64,000 nucleotides of DNA from positions 1 to 64,000 of the forward strand of contig NZ_BDCI01000004.1 of NCBI RefSeq assembly GCF_001613425.1. The letters are read 5' to 3'. The stretch is from Nocardia vulneris. Lineage in GTDB: Bacteria > Actinomycetota > Actinomycetes > Mycobacteriales > Mycobacteriaceae. A model generated the notes under the pieces. The model saw only the letters and a program-made list of their open reading frames with translations. It ran no database searches and had not been told where the DNA came from. Both the position numbers and the translations under genes were made by a program. How positions within the stretch are numbered: the first letter of the stretch is position 1; the number at the start of each line of letters is the position of its first letter. Shown in pieces: positions 8,036 through 17,870 of the stretch.

Positions 8036-9316
8036 CTAGGCCGACTTCTCCCGGCGCTCGGTGCGCTGCGCCTTGCGCGGCACGATCGTCGGCAGCACGT
8101 TCTCGGTGACGGTGTCGGAATCGACGACCACCTTGGCGACGTCGTCGCGGCTGGGAATGTCGTACATGACCGGCAGCAGCACTTCCTCCATGATGGCGCG
8201 CAGGCCACGGGCGCCGGTGCCACGCAGGATGGCTTGATCGGCGATCGCCTCGAGCGCGTCGGTGGTGAACTCCAGGTCCACGCCGTCCATCTCGAACAAC
8301 CGGATGTACTGCTTGACCAGCGCGTTCTTCGGCTCGGACAGGATCTTGACGAGCGAATCCTTGTCCAGGTTGGTCACCGACGCGACGACCGGCAGCCGGC
8401 CGATGAACTCGGGGATCAGACCGAACTTGATCAGATCCTCCGGCATCACCTCGGCGAAGTGGTCGGTGGTGTCGACCTCGGCCTTGGAGCGGACCTCGGC
8501 GCCGAAACCGATGCCGCGGTGGCCGGTCCGGTCGGAGACGATCTTCTCCAGGCCGGCGAACGCGCCCGCCACGATGAACAGCACGTTGGTGGTGTCGATC
8601 TGGATGAACTCCTGATGCGGGTGCTTGCGACCGCCCTGCGGCGGCACACTCGCCTGGGTGCCCTCCAGGATCTTCAGCAGCGCCTGCTGCACGCCCTCGC
8701 CGGAGACGTCGCGGGTGATCGACGGGTTCTCGCTCTTGCGGGCGATCTTGTCGACCTCGTCGATGTAGATGATGCCGGTCTCGGCGCGCTTCACGTCGTA
8801 ATCCGCGGCCTGGATCAGCTTCAGCAGGATGTTTTCGACATCCTCACCGACGTAGCCCGCCTCGGTCAGCGCGGTCGCGTCGGCGATGGCGAACGGAACA
8901 TTGAGCATCTTGGCCAGGGTCTGCGCGAGGTAGGTCTTGCCGCAGCCGGTGGGCCCGAGCATCAGAATGTTCGACTTGGTGAGTTCGACGACCTCGCCGC
9001 GACTGTCGCGGCCCTTGTCGCCGGCCTGAATGCGCTTGTAGTGGTTGTACACGGCCACCGCGAGCGTGCGCTTGGCGGTGTCCTGCCCGATGACGTAGTT
9101 CTCCAGGAAGTCCCGGATCTCCGCCGGCTTGGGCAGTTCATCGAGCTTGACCTCGCTGGACTCGGCGAGTTCTTCCTCGATGATCTCGTTGCACAGATCG
9201 ATGCACTCGTCGCAGATGTACACCCCTGGTCCCGCAATGAGCTTCTTGACCTGCTTCTGGCTCTTTCCGCAGAACGAGCATTTCAGCAGATCGCCGCCAT
9301 CTCCGATGCGCGCCAT
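8036..9316 (-). CDS. clpX: ATP-dependent Clp protease ATP-binding subunit ClpX
   Basis: This 426-residue AAA+ unfoldase delivers substrates to the ClpP1P2 peptidase in the cytoplasm. The N-terminal zinc-binding domain ([10 protein letters not shown] and [10 protein letters not shown]), Walker A GPTGCGKT, Walker [11 protein letters not shown], the pore segment within the AAA module and the sensor region [13 protein letters not shown] are all visible, and the length is normal. ATG at 9316 starts [16 protein letters not shown], matching the family start; the longer frame upstream has no ClpX-like residues. It lies downstream of clpP1-clpP2 on the same strand but is separated by 443 bp, so it probably has its own promoter. 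Confidence 0.97.
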   Translation of the reverse strand: MARIGDGGDLLKCSFCGKSQKQVKKLIAGPGVYICDECIDLCNEIIEEELAESSEVKLDELPKPAEIRDFLENYVIGQDTAKRTLAVAVYNHYKRIQAGDKGRDSRGEVVELTKSNILMLGPTGCGKTYLAQTLAKMLNVPFAIADATALTEAGYVGEDVENILLKLIQAADYDVKRAETGIIYIDEVDKIARKSENPSITRDVSGEGVQQALLKILEGTQASVPPQGGRKHPHQEFIQIDTTNVLFIVAGAFAGLEKIVSDRTGHRGIGFGAEVRSKAEVDTTDHFAEVMPEDLIKFGLIPEFIGRLPVVASVTNLDKDSLVKILSEPKNALVKQYIRLFEMDGVDLEFTTDALEAIADQAILRGTGARGLRAIMEEVLLPVMYDIPSRDDVAKVVVDSDTVTENVLPTIVPRKAQRTERREKSA

Positions 9317-9759
9317 CTCGTGGGTCCCTACTTCCTTGTCCGCGTGCAACCGTCGTCCAGGTTGCCAGTTATCTGCCGCCTTGCTTGTCGGCACCACGGC
9401 GTGGTCGAAAACGCGTCGACCGGTTCCGGTGTGTACGGCAGTGCTGTCAACCGGGAGCAAAGGTCCCTAGGTTGACCGTACCTGGTGTGTGCGATGGAGG
9501 TCGACAACTCGAGCATGTTTCTCCGCCGGGTTGTGCGAGTTCTCACGGCACCGGAGCGCGTTCTGTCATTGCGACGGCCTGTTCGAGCTCCGGCCGCTTG
9601 TTCATCGACGCCGGAGACCGAAGTGTTTCGGCGCCGACGTCGTCATTGAAGCAGTCCGGCCGGGCAGCATGCCACCTGGCGTGCTTCCCGGCCGGAACTC
9701 CGTGGGGTACAGCTATTCGCGCGCGAATCGCCGCCGGGAAACGGCGACACGCGACGAGA
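9317..9759. other. clpP2-clpX intergenic region
   Basis: This 443-bp stretch has no supported gene. It contains the hairpin after clpP2 (9655-9696) and must carry the clpX promoter on the minus strand. I could not pick a confident -10/-35 pair. Confidence 0.6.
9655..9696 (-). terminator. Hairpin downstream of clpP2
   Basis: A 10-bp perfect stem (9655-9664 with 9687-9696) is extended inward by GCA/TGC after a small internal loop. It lies 64 bases beyond the clpP2 stop. There is no T-run, which is common for actinobacterial terminators. Confidence 0.6.
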
Positions 9760-10425
9760 TCACTTCTGTGCGCTGAGCTTGCGGTAGTCGAACACCGTAT
9801 CAACGATCCCGTATTCCTTGGCCTCTTCGGCGGTGAGAATCTTGTCGCGGTCGGTGTCCTTGCGGATGGTGTCCGCGTCCTTACCGGTGTGCCGGGCCAG
9901 CGTGGTCTCCATCAGGCGCCGCATGCGCTCGATCTCGGCGGCCTGGATCTCCAGGTCCGACACCTGACCCTGGATGCCACCCTCCAGCGACGGCTGGTGG
10001 ATCAGCACGCGGGCGTTGGGCAGGCAGGCGCGCTTGCCCGGGGTGCCGGCGGCGAGCAGCACGGCGGCGGCCGAGGCGGCCTGACCCAGGCAGACGGTCG
10101 CGACATCGGCGCGCACGTACTGCATGGTGTCGTAGATGGCCATCAGCGAGGTGAACGAGCCACCGGGCGAGTTGATGTACATCGTGATGTCGCGGTCCGG
10201 GTCGAGCGACTCGAGCACGAGCAGCTGCGCCATCACGTCGTTCGCGGAGGCGTCGTCCACCTGCACGCCGAGGAAGATGATGCGCTCCTCGAACAGCTTG
10301 TTGTACGGGTTGGACTCTTTGACGCCGAAGCTCGAGTGCTCGATGAACGACGGCAGGATGTAGCGCGACTGCGGGCCCTGCGGCGCCATGCCGCCGAGTG
10401 CGCGTGGGTCAAACTGGTTGGCCAT
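9760..10425 (-). CDS. clpP2: ATP-dependent Clp protease proteolytic subunit ClpP2
   Basis: This 221-residue serine peptidase has catalytic Ser118 (GQAASAAA), His143 (LIHQPS) and an Asp in the KDTDRD segment. The sequence [31 protein letters not shown] is diagnostic for actinobacterial ClpP2, which forms a mixed ClpP1P2 barrel. ATG at 10425 has GGAGA a few bases upstream; an upstream TTG at 10437 is less likely. It follows clpP1 by 69 bp on the same strand and is presumably co-transcribed. Confidence 0.97.
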   Translation of the reverse strand: MANQFDPRALGGMAPQGPQSRYILPSFIEHSSFGVKESNPYNKLFEERIIFLGVQVDDASANDVMAQLLVLESLDPDRDITMYINSPGGSFTSLMAIYDTMQYVRADVATVCLGQAASAAAVLLAAGTPGKRACLPNARVLIHQPSLEGGIQGQVSDLEIQAAEIERMRRLMETTLARHTGKDADTIRKDTDRDKILTAEEAKEYGIVDTVFDYRKLSAQK

Positions 10426-10494
10426 CTTGGTCTCCAAAGTCTCTGTGGGTAAGCGGCTGGGGCGTTGGCACCGGCGAAGAGTCGCCGATCGCGC

Positions 10495-11085
10495 CTAGTT
10501 GTCGCTCACGCCGCCGGTCTGGTTCGCGTGGCTGACGACCCGGTCGATGAAGCCGTATTCCAGGGCCTCCTTGGCGGTGAACCAGCGGTCGCGGTCGGCG
10601 TCGGCCGTGACCTGCTCCACGGACTTGCCGGTGTGCTGCGCCTGCAGTTCGTTCAGTTCACGCTTGGTGTGCGCGAACTGCTCGGCCATGATCGCGATAT
10701 CGGCGGCCGAACCACCGATACCGGCCGAGGGCTGGTGCATCATGATCCGTGCGTGCGGCAGGGCCAGGCGCTTGCCCTTGGTGCCCGCGGTGAGCAGGAA
10801 CTGGCCCATCGAGGCGGCCAGGCCCATGCCGACGGTGCGGATATCGCACTCGGCGAACTGCATGGTGTCGTAGATGGCCATACCGGCGGTCACCGAGCCA
10901 CCCGGCGAGTTGATGTAGAGCGAAATGTCCTTGGTCGGATCCTCCGCCGTGAGCAGCAGGATCTGCGCGCAGATCTTGTTCGCGATGTCGTCGTCGACCT
11001 GGGTGCCGAGGAAGATGATGCGCTCGCGAAGCAGGCGCTCGTACACCGAATCACTGAGGTTGAGCCCAGCAGTCGCGGACGTCAT
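10495..11085 (-). CDS. clpP1: ATP-dependent Clp protease proteolytic subunit ClpP1
   Basis: This 196-residue ClpP subunit has Ser92 (GLAASMGQ), His117 (MMHQPS) and an Asp in the DADRD segment. The opening [20 protein letters not shown] and the long [15 protein letters not shown] region match actinobacterial ClpP1. ATG at 11085 follows CAGGGA. It is the first gene of clpP1-clpP2 and lies downstream of tig. The upstream 179-bp gap has a hairpin that separates it from tig and a possible ClgR activator site. Confidence 0.97.
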   Translation of the reverse strand: MTSATAGLNLSDSVYERLLRERIIFLGTQVDDDIANKICAQILLLTAEDPTKDISLYINSPGGSVTAGMAIYDTMQFAECDIRTVGMGLAASMGQFLLTAGTKGKRLALPHARIMMHQPSAGIGGSAADIAIMAEQFAHTKRELNELQAQHTGKSVEQVTADADRDRWFTAKEALEYGFIDRVVSHANQTGGVSDN

Positions 11086-11186
11086 AGCGATCCCTGCCTG
11101 ATTACTTGTCACGGATACCTGCCTTCTCATACCGGCTCGCTGGCCGACGGCCATCTCTGGTTCGTTGTCACAAACATTAACGAAGC

Positions 11187-11216
11187 AGGGCGGCACCGAA
11201 CTCCCGGTACCGCCCT
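11187..11216 (-). terminator. Hairpin between tig and clpP1
   Basis: The arms 11187-11198 and 11205-11216 form a 12-bp stem with one mismatch and a 6-base loop. It sits 49 bases after the tig stop and is followed on the minus strand by GCTTCGTT. It probably ends tig transcripts, so clpP1 would need a promoter closer to its start. Confidence 0.65.
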
Positions 11217-11235
11217 ACTTCGCTCACAGCGCAAC
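11217..11235. promoter_or_regulatory. Possible ClgR box upstream of clpP1
   Basis: ACTTCGCTCACAGCGCAAC contains CGCTCACAGCG, an exact fit to the core CGCYNANRGCG of the ClgR consensus described in Corynebacterium. The outer positions fit except for two. ClgR activates clpP operons in actinobacteria. The site is 132 bp upstream of clpP1 and on the tig side of the hairpin, which is an awkward position. Confidence 0.35.
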
Positions 11236-11264
11236 TTCGCGGCGCTCAGCTGCGCTGTGCTCTA

Positions 11265-12671
11265 CTACTCTGCCTTCGCCGCGGCGGTCTCGTCCGACTC
11301 GACCTCGAGCACGCCCTCGGCGTCGATCTCCGGCGCGGAATCCTCAGGCGCACCGAACATTTCGGCGGTGTCCACGGCGTTGCCCGCGGAGTCGGTCACC
11401 TTGACCTTGCCGACCACGCCCGCCAGCGCCTTGCCGCGACGAACGTCGGCGAAGATCGCGCCGAGCTGGCCCGCCTGCTGCACCTGCTGGATGAACTGCT
11501 CCGGCGCCAAGCCGTAACGCTGCGACTGGAACAGGATCCGCTCGGTGAGCTCTTCCTGGCCGACCTGAGTGTTGTCCGCCTCGGCGATCGCGTCCAGCAG
11601 CAGCTGGGTCTTCACCGACTTCTCGGCGGACTCCTTGGCGTCCTTGTCGAACTCTTCGCGGCTCGAGCCCTGCGCCTCCAGCGCCTCGGCGAGCTTGGCC
11701 TCGTCGTGGTCGAAACCGTGCACCGCGTCGTGGGTGACGGCGTCGATCTCGGCCTTGACGACGGCCTCGGGCAGCGGCACCTCGACCTGCTCCAGCAGGG
11801 TCTCCAGCACCTTGTCCCGGATCTCGCCGGCCTGCTGCACCTTCTTGCTGCGCTCCACCCGGGTGCGCAGGTCTTCCTTCAGCTCGTCCAGGGTGTCGAA
11901 TTCGCTTGCCAGCTGGGCGAAGTCGTCATCGGCGGCGGGCAGCTCGCGCTCCTTCACCGACTGCACGGTGACGGTGATGACGGCTTCCTTGCCCGCGTGC
12001 TCACCGGCCACCAGGGTGGAGGTGAACTCCTTGGACTCACCGGAGCTCAGGCCGATGAGCGCCTCGTCGAGACCCTCGATCAGCTGGCCGGAACCGACCT
12101 CGTGGGACAGGCCGGTGGTGGCCGCCTCGGGCACCTCTTCGCCGTCCACGGTGGCGGACAGGTCGATGGAGACGAAATCGCCGTCCTGCACGGCCCGCTC
12201 GACACCGGTCAGGGTGCCGAAGCGCTGGCGCAGCGAGAGCAGCTGCTCTTCGATGTCCTCGTCGCCGATGGTGAACGCGTCGACGGTCACCTCGATGCCG
12301 TCGTAGGCGGGCAGCGTGATCTCCGGGCGCACGTCGACCTCGGCGGTGAAGGCGAGCTCCTCGCCGTCCTCGATCTTGGTGATCTCGATCTCGGGCTGGC
12401 CGATGACCTTCACCTGACCCGCGGTGACGGCCTCGCTGTAGCGGCCCGGCAGCACGTCGTTGACGACCTGCTCCAGCACCGCGCCGCGACCCAGGCGGGC
12501 CTCGAGCAGCTTGGCCGGCGCCTTGCCGGGACGGAAGCCGGGGATCTTGACCTGCTTGGCCAGTGCCTTGTACGCGCGATCGAAGTCGGGCTTCAGTTCC
12601 TCGAAGGGCACCTCGACATTGATCCGGACCCGGGTCGGGCTCAGCTGCTCGACGGTGCTCTTCACGGACAT
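11265..12671 (-). CDS. tig: Trigger factor (ribosome-associated chaperone)
   Basis: This 468-residue protein binds nascent chains at the ribosome exit. It has the N-terminal ribosome-binding region with [17 protein letters not shown] (the GFRxGxxP signature near residue 45), the FKBP-like PPIase domain ([16 protein letters not shown] to [30 protein letters not shown]) and a helical C-terminal chaperone domain, then an acidic tail. The length is normal for actinobacteria. ATG at 12671 follows AAGGAG. Conserved neighbourhood: tig, clpP1, clpP2, clpX. Confidence 0.96.
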   Translation of the reverse strand: MSVKSTVEQLSPTRVRINVEVPFEELKPDFDRAYKALAKQVKIPGFRPGKAPAKLLEARLGRGAVLEQVVNDVLPGRYSEAVTAGQVKVIGQPEIEITKIEDGEELAFTAEVDVRPEITLPAYDGIEVTVDAFTIGDEDIEEQLLSLRQRFGTLTGVERAVQDGDFVSIDLSATVDGEEVPEAATTGLSHEVGSGQLIEGLDEALIGLSSGESKEFTSTLVAGEHAGKEAVITVTVQSVKERELPAADDDFAQLASEFDTLDELKEDLRTRVERSKKVQQAGEIRDKVLETLLEQVEVPLPEAVVKAEIDAVTHDAVHGFDHDEAKLAEALEAQGSSREEFDKDAKESAEKSVKTQLLLDAIAEADNTQVGQEELTERILFQSQRYGLAPEQFIQQVQQAGQLGAIFADVRRGKALAGVVGKVKVTDSAGNAVDTAEMFGAPEDSAPEIDAEGVLEVESDETAAAKAE

Positions 12672-12834
12672 GCTCCTTGTTCGTCGTCTGTTCTGGTTGA
12701 GACGCGATCCCCCGTCATCCCGGACATGCTCCGGGACACCGGCACCCGCCGGGTGGCGAGGGACGCGGCGTACGCATCCCGACCAGGTTAGTTGACCGGC
12801 CGGGGCGGGCTGCACTCGGCCGGTCGCCCGGCCC

Positions 12835-13410
12835 CTACTTTCCGATCGACACGGCGTCGGTGACGAAGACCAGCGTTTCGTTCGGCGCGATCCCGCGCCC
12901 GCCCGCGCCGTAGCCGAGGTCCGGCGGCACGATCAGCAGCCGCCGCGCGCCCTGCTGCACCCCGACCAGGCCCTGGTCCCAGCCCTGGATGACCTGGCCC
13001 GCGCCGAGGGTGAGCTGGAACGGCTTGCCGCGGTCGAAGGAGCTGTCCTTCTTCTGCTTGTTGGACCAGGTGATCAGCGCGTAGTTCATGGTCAGCTGCT
13101 GGCCCGGCTCGGCGCCGGGTCCGCTGCCCGGGTTCAGGTCCTTGGTGATCAGCTGCTTCGGCGGATCGCAGTTGTCCGGGATGGTGATCGTCGGGGCGGC
13201 GCCGAACTCACCGCTCACGGCGATGTCGTCGGCGGTGCATTCCCGGCCTTTGCTCTGGGTCGGGCCCGCGGCGGCCGAGGTGGCGGCGGCCCGCGCGGCC
13301 GAGGTGGTGGAGGGAGCGGGCGACGACTTGTCGTCCGAGCCGCACGCGACCAGCGTGCACGCCGCCGCGGTCATGGTGCCGATCGCGATGATCCTGCCGA
13401 GTGTCTGCAT
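12835..13410 (-). CDS. FKBP-type peptidyl-prolyl isomerase lipoprotein
   Basis: This 191-residue protein has a signal peptide ending in a lipobox (TLVAC, Cys about residue 23), so it should be lipid-anchored outside the membrane. A low-complexity Ser/Ala/Thr linker follows, then a C-terminal FKBP domain ([46 protein letters not shown]). It would catalyse prolyl isomerisation of exported proteins. ATG at 13410 places the signal peptide correctly; the longer frame upstream is not protein-like. It is oriented with tig and divergent from xfp. Confidence 0.88.
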   Translation of the reverse strand: MQTLGRIIAIGTMTAAACTLVACGSDDKSSPAPSTTSAARAAATSAAAGPTQSKGRECTADDIAVSGEFGAAPTITIPDNCDPPKQLITKDLNPGSGPGAEPGQQLTMNYALITWSNKQKKDSSFDRGKPFQLTLGAGQVIQGWDQGLVGVQQGARRLLIVPPDLGYGAGGRGIAPNETLVFVTDAVSIGK

Positions 13411-13583
13411 GCGGCGGACCCTAGACCACACCGGCCCGAATGTCCGAGCCGACATGTCCGAGTCCCCCGCCCACGGGGCCACCGCGCACTACGCTGGCCG
13501 TGAATTCTCCGTGCGGACTTGTGCACACCGTTCAGTTGGGTATCGCGGCTACTGAGGACCCCGAACACGAGGAGAGGCGGCGC

Positions 13584-16052
13584 ATGACCCACATGGCGAG
13601 CGCCGGCGGTGACACCGCCGCCGACAATGTCGAAAGCACCGGCGGCGAGACGGTCGCACCGGAGCCGTACCGGCTGGCAGCCGTCGACGGACCACTCGAA
13701 CGCGACGAGCTCGCCTCGATCGATGCGTGGTGGCGGGCCGCGAACTATCTGGCGGTCGGTCAGATCTATCTGATGGCGAATCCGCTGCTGCGCGAGCCGT
13801 TGCGCGCCGAGGACGTCAAACCGCGGTTGCTCGGTCATTTCGGCACCGTGCCCGGATTGAATCTGGTGTGGGTGCACGCCAACCGCGCGATCCGGCAGCG
13901 CGGGTTGGACGCGGTCTTCGTGGCCGGGCCGGGACACGGCGGGCCCGGCCCGAACGCGTGCGCCTGGCTGGAAGGCACGTATTCCGAGCTCTACAGCCAT
14001 GTTCCGCGGGACGGGACGGGGATGGGCGCGCTCTTCGCCCAGTTCTCCTTCCCCGGCGGCGTGCCCAGCCACTGCGCGCCGGAGACGCCGGGCTCGTTCC
14101 ACGAGGGCGGCGAGCTCGGCTACTCGCTGCTGCACGCCTACGGCGCCGCACTGGACAACCCGGATCTCACGGTGTTCTGCGTGGTGGGCGACGGCGAGGC
14201 GGAGACCGGCCCGCTGGCTGCCAGCTGGCATGCCAACAAGTTCGTCAATCCGGCGCGCGACGGCGCGGTGCTGCCGATTCTGGCGCTGAACGAATACAAG
14301 ATCGCGAATCCGACCATCCTGGCCCGCATTCCGGAGACCGAGCTGGTCTCGCTGCTGCGCGGGTACGGATACGACCCGATCGTGGTCGCGGGCAGCGACC
14401 CGGCGGCGGTGCATCAGGCCATGGCCGCGGCGGTGGACACCTGTATGGAACGCATCGCGCAGATCCAGCGGGCCGCCCGCGGTGGCGCCGACGGCAGCAG
14501 GCCGGTCTGGCCGATGATCGTCCTGCGCACGCCCAAGGGGTGGACCTGTCCCCCGGTGGTCGACGGCGACCCCGTCGAGGGCACGTTCCGGGCCCATCAG
14601 GTGCCGCTGCCCGGTGCGCGCTCGAATCCCGATCATCGTGCGGTGCTGGAGCAATGGCTGCGCTCGTATCGTCCCGAGCAGCTGTTCGACGACCATGGCA
14701 GGCCGGTCTCGGAGCTGCTCGATCAGGTGCCCGAGGGTGAGCGGCGCCTGAGCGCGAACCCGATTGCCAACGGCGGCATGCTCGTTCGCGATCTGAACCT
14801 GCCGGACTGGCGGGACTTCGGGGTCGAGGTGAGCGCGCCTGGCGCCACGTCGCACGAGGCGACCAGGGTGCTCGGCGGCTGGTTGCGCGAGGTGACCCGG
14901 GCCAACCCGGACAACTTCCTCACCTTCGCCCCGGATGAGCTGGCCAGCAATCGGTTACAGGACGTCCTCGATGTCACCGGACGCAACTGGCAGGCCGAAA
15001 TCGGCAGTCACGACGAGAAACTCGACCGCACCGGGCGGGTGATCGAGGTGCTGTCCGAGCACATGTGCCAGGGCCTGCTCGAGGGCTACCTGCTGACCGG
15101 CAGGCACGGGGTGTTCACCTGCTACGAGGCGTTCATCCACATCGTCGACGCGATGTTCAACCAGCACGCCAAATGGCTCGACGCCAGTGCGGCGGTGCCG
15201 TGGCGGCGGCCCATCGCGAGCCTGAATTACCTTCTCTCCTCACATGTCTGGCGACAGGACCACAACGGGTTCACCCATCAGGATCCCGGCTTCCTCGATG
15301 TGGTGCTCAACAAGAAGCCCTCGATCGTGCGCGTCTACCTGCCGCCGGACGCCAACACGCTGCTGTCCACCTACGACCACTGCCTGCGGTCGCGGCACTA
15401 CGTCAACGTGGTGGTCGCGGGCAAACAGCCACAGGCGGACTGGCTTTCGGTGCACGACGCGGCCGAGCACTGCGCACGTGGCATCGGCATCTGGGATTGG
15501 GCCGGGCACAACGACGAGCTCGGCACCGTCCCGGATGTGGTGCTCGCCTGCGCGGGCGACGTGCCGACGCTGGAGACGCTCGCGGCGGCGGCGATCCTGC
15601 GGGAACGATTGCCGGAGTTACGGATTCGCGTGGTGAACGTGGTCGACCTGATGCGCCTGCAACCACACGACGAACACCCGCACGGCCTGCCCGACAGCGA
15701 GTTCGACACCTTGTTCACCCACGACCGGCCGGTGATCTTCGCCTTCCACGGTTACCCGTGGCTGATCCACCGGCTGACCTACCAGCGAACCAACCATGCC
15801 GGACTGCACGTGCGCGGCTACAAGGAACGCGGCACCACGACGACACCGTTCGACATGGTGATGCTCAACGACCTGGACCGGTATCACCTGGTGATGGACG
15901 TGATCGATCGGGTGCCGAGCCTCGGTGAGCGGGCCGCGGGACTGCGCCAGGAGATGGTGGACGCCCGCTGGACGGCACGGGCCTGGACGCGCGAGCACGG
16001 CGAGGACATCCCCGAGGTCGCGGACTGGAGTTGGCCGCAGCCGACGCGGTGA
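13584..16052 (+). CDS. xfp: Xylulose-5-phosphate/fructose-6-phosphate phosphoketolase
   Basis: This 822-residue ThDP-dependent enzyme splits xylulose 5-P (and often fructose 6-P) with phosphate to acetyl-P and a shorter sugar phosphate. Family signatures are [21 protein letters not shown], the ThDP/Mg segment [21 protein letters not shown], and the C-terminal [21 protein letters not shown]. The length matches the family (about 790-830). ATG at 13584 follows GAGGAGA. No acetate kinase gene is adjacent. The gene stands alone between the FKBP lipoprotein and the RNA-repair genes. Confidence 0.95.
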   Translation: MTHMASAGGDTAADNVESTGGETVAPEPYRLAAVDGPLERDELASIDAWWRAANYLAVGQIYLMANPLLREPLRAEDVKPRLLGHFGTVPGLNLVWVHANRAIRQRGLDAVFVAGPGHGGPGPNACAWLEGTYSELYSHVPRDGTGMGALFAQFSFPGGVPSHCAPETPGSFHEGGELGYSLLHAYGAALDNPDLTVFCVVGDGEAETGPLAASWHANKFVNPARDGAVLPILALNEYKIANPTILARIPETELVSLLRGYGYDPIVVAGSDPAAVHQAMAAAVDTCMERIAQIQRAARGGADGSRPVWPMIVLRTPKGWTCPPVVDGDPVEGTFRAHQVPLPGARSNPDHRAVLEQWLRSYRPEQLFDDHGRPVSELLDQVPEGERRLSANPIANGGMLVRDLNLPDWRDFGVEVSAPGATSHEATRVLGGWLREVTRANPDNFLTFAPDELASNRLQDVLDVTGRNWQAEIGSHDEKLDRTGRVIEVLSEHMCQGLLEGYLLTGRHGVFTCYEAFIHIVDAMFNQHAKWLDASAAVPWRRPIASLNYLLSSHVWRQDHNGFTHQDPGFLDVVLNKKPSIVRVYLPPDANTLLSTYDHCLRSRHYVNVVVAGKQPQADWLSVHDAAEHCARGIGIWDWAGHNDELGTVPDVVLACAGDVPTLETLAAAAILRERLPELRIRVVNVVDLMRLQPHDEHPHGLPDSEFDTLFTHDRPVIFAFHGYPWLIHRLTYQRTNHAGLHVRGYKERGTTTTPFDMVMLNDLDRYHLVMDVIDRVPSLGERAAGLRQEMVDARWTARAWTREHGEDIPEVADWSWPQPTR

Positions 16053-16124
16053 CGGGCTGCCAGGCACTGCCACCAGGATGAAACTTCCTTGCGCGGGTTC
16101 CCGCGACTGGGCGACGATCGCTGC

Positions 16125-17870
16125 ATGCTGCTGACGATCACCTGCACACCGCCGGACGGCGCCGCGTGGCCGGCGACCGATCTGGGGTTCTTGCTGCACA
16201 AGAACCCCGACCGGGTCCAGGCGTTCGAGCAGTCGTACGGCACGGCACACGTCCTCTACCCGCAAGCCACGGCCGAGCGGTGCACCGCCGCCCTGCTACT
16301 GGAGATCGACCCGATCCGACTGGTACGCGGACGTTCGCGTGGCACACCGGATTTCAGCCTCGGCCAGTACGTGAACGACCGGCCGTACGCGGCGTCGTCC
16401 CTGCTGTCGGTGGCCATCGGCGCGGTGTTCCGCACCGCGTTGCACGGCCGCTGCACCCTGCGACCGGAACTGGCGCAGACCGCGCTGCCGTTACAGCTCG
16501 AATTGCCCGCCGTGCCGTGCAAGGGCGGCGCCGAAGTGGCCGAGCGGATGTTCGCGCCGCTGGGCTGGACGGTGACCGCGACTCCCCTGCCACTGGATCC
16601 GGCCTTCCCGGACTGGGGCGATTCTCACCATCTGCGGCTGGCGCTGACCGGCACGATGCGGCTGGCCGACGCACTGTCACACCTGTACGTGCTGCTGCCG
16701 GTCCTCGATGGGGCCAAACACTATTGGCTGGCCGCCGACGAGGTCGACAAGCTGATCCGCGCAGGCCAAGGCTGGCTGGCCGAACACCCCGAACGCGCCT
16801 GGATCACCCGCCGATACCTGGCCCGCCGCCAGTCGCTCGTACGAGCCGCACTCGCCCGCCTCGCCGAAGTGGACGAGGTGGAACCGGAGGAGCTCGACGC
16901 CGTCGAGGAGGGGGACGAAGGCGCGGATATCACGGCCACCGAGGCCACCGAGGCCACCGAGGCCACCGAGGCCACCGAGGCCACCGAGGCCACCGAGGCC
17001 ACCGAGGCCACATTAAGCGCTGCGGCGCAATGTTTTCCGGCTTACCGCGCGCCGAGACAAGCTGCTTCGGCGCAGCGGGAGCCGGCGCTGTCCAGTGCGA
17101 CCCAGTCCGATCCGGCGGCGTCCGACGCGGCGGCGTCCGACGCGGCGTTGCCCGATGCGGCGCGGCTCGTTCCTGCGCGGTCCGAGCCGGCACAACATGA
17201 TTCGGCTTTGCGGGTGTCCGAGGCGACGGGCGAAACCGGCCTGCGGACGCCGTCGCTGGCGGTGGCTCGGCGGGCGGCGGTGATTGCCGCGTTGCATGAG
17301 GTCGGGGCCGGGCGGGTGCTCGATCTCGGGTGCGGTGAAGGTGTGCTGTTGCGGGAACTGCTGGCGGACAAAGCCTTCGGGGAGATCGTCGGCATCGATG
17401 TCTCGATGCGGGCGTTGCATATCGCCGAACGTCGCTTGCGACTGGATCGGCTGCCCGAGCGGGTCGCGGCCCGCTTGACCCTGCGTCAGGGCGCACTCAC
17501 CTACACCGACGCCGAGCTGCGCGGCTATGACGCGGCCGTGCTCATGGAGGTCATCGAGCACGTCGATCCGCCGCGGCTCGGCGCGCTCGAGCACGCGGTG
17601 TTCGCCGCGGCCGCACCGCGGGCGGTGCTCGTGACGACACCCAACGCCGAGTTCAATGTGCGCTACGAGACCTTGCCCGCGGGGAAACTCCGGCACGCCG
17701 ATCACCGATTCGAGTGGACCCGTGCAGAATTCGAGTCGTGGGCGGCACGGGTGGCGGCCGCGCACGGTTACGCCGTGCGCTTCGTGCCGATCGGCCCACT
17801 CGACCCAGCAGTGGGCGCGCCGACCCAGATGGCAATCTTCACCACATTGATCCAGGAAGGAGCAGCGTGA
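16125..17870 (+). CDS. hen1: Bacterial Hen1, 3'-terminal RNA ribose 2'-O-methyltransferase
   Basis: This 581-residue, two-domain protein has an N-terminal domain of the bacterial Hen1 type (MLLTITCTPPDGAAWPATDLGFLLHKNPDRVQ to about 265) and a C-terminal SAM methyltransferase domain (VLDLGCGEGVLLREL near 398; metal-binding MEVIEHVD near 474). Hen1 methylates the 2'-OH at the 3' end of a cut RNA before Pnkp reseals it, which protects the repaired site. The linker (about 270-370) is extended by eight TEA repeats and an Ala/Ser/Asp-rich stretch. Its stop overlaps the pnkp start, so the two are translationally coupled. Confidence 0.93.
   Translation: MLLTITCTPPDGAAWPATDLGFLLHKNPDRVQAFEQSYGTAHVLYPQATAERCTAALLLEIDPIRLVRGRSRGTPDFSLGQYVNDRPYAASSLLSVAIGAVFRTALHGRCTLRPELAQTALPLQLELPAVPCKGGAEVAERMFAPLGWTVTATPLPLDPAFPDWGDSHHLRLALTGTMRLADALSHLYVLLPVLDGAKHYWLAADEVDKLIRAGQGWLAEHPERAWITRRYLARRQSLVRAALARLAEVDEVEPEELDAVEEGDEGADITATEATEATEATEATEATEATEATEATLSAAAQCFPAYRAPRQAASAQREPALSSATQSDPAASDAAASDAALPDAARLVPARSEPAQHDSALRVSEATGETGLRTPSLAVARRAAVIAALHEVGAGRVLDLGCGEGVLLRELLADKAFGEIVGIDVSMRALHIAERRLRLDRLPERVAARLTLRQGALTYTDAELRGYDAAVLMEVIEHVDPPRLGALEHAVFAAAAPRAVLVTTPNAEFNVRYETLPAGKLRHADHRFEWTRAEFESWAARVAAAHGYAVRFVPIGPLDPAVGAPTQMAIFTTLIQEGAA
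16934..17011 (+). repeat. 9-bp minisatellite in hen1 linker
   Basis: Eight perfect tandem copies of GGCCACCGA (16934-17005) plus a partial ninth encode repeated Thr-Glu-Ala in the linker between the two Hen1 domains. The unit is a multiple of three, so copy-number change keeps the frame. Confidence 0.95.

Noticed and set aside
7673..9475. Long open frame (600 codons) opposite clpX
   Set aside because: It is a shadow of the clpX coding strand in GC-rich DNA, has no family pattern and is rich in repeated Asp/Leu/Val from codon bias.
11161..11184. TTCGTT...AACGAA inverted repeat upstream of clpP1
   Set aside because: The spacing of 12 bp and short arms are easily explained by chance; no known regulator fits.
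16934..17011. Tandem repeats considered as a CRISPR array
   Set aside because: The units are 9 bp with no spacers and lie in frame inside hen1.
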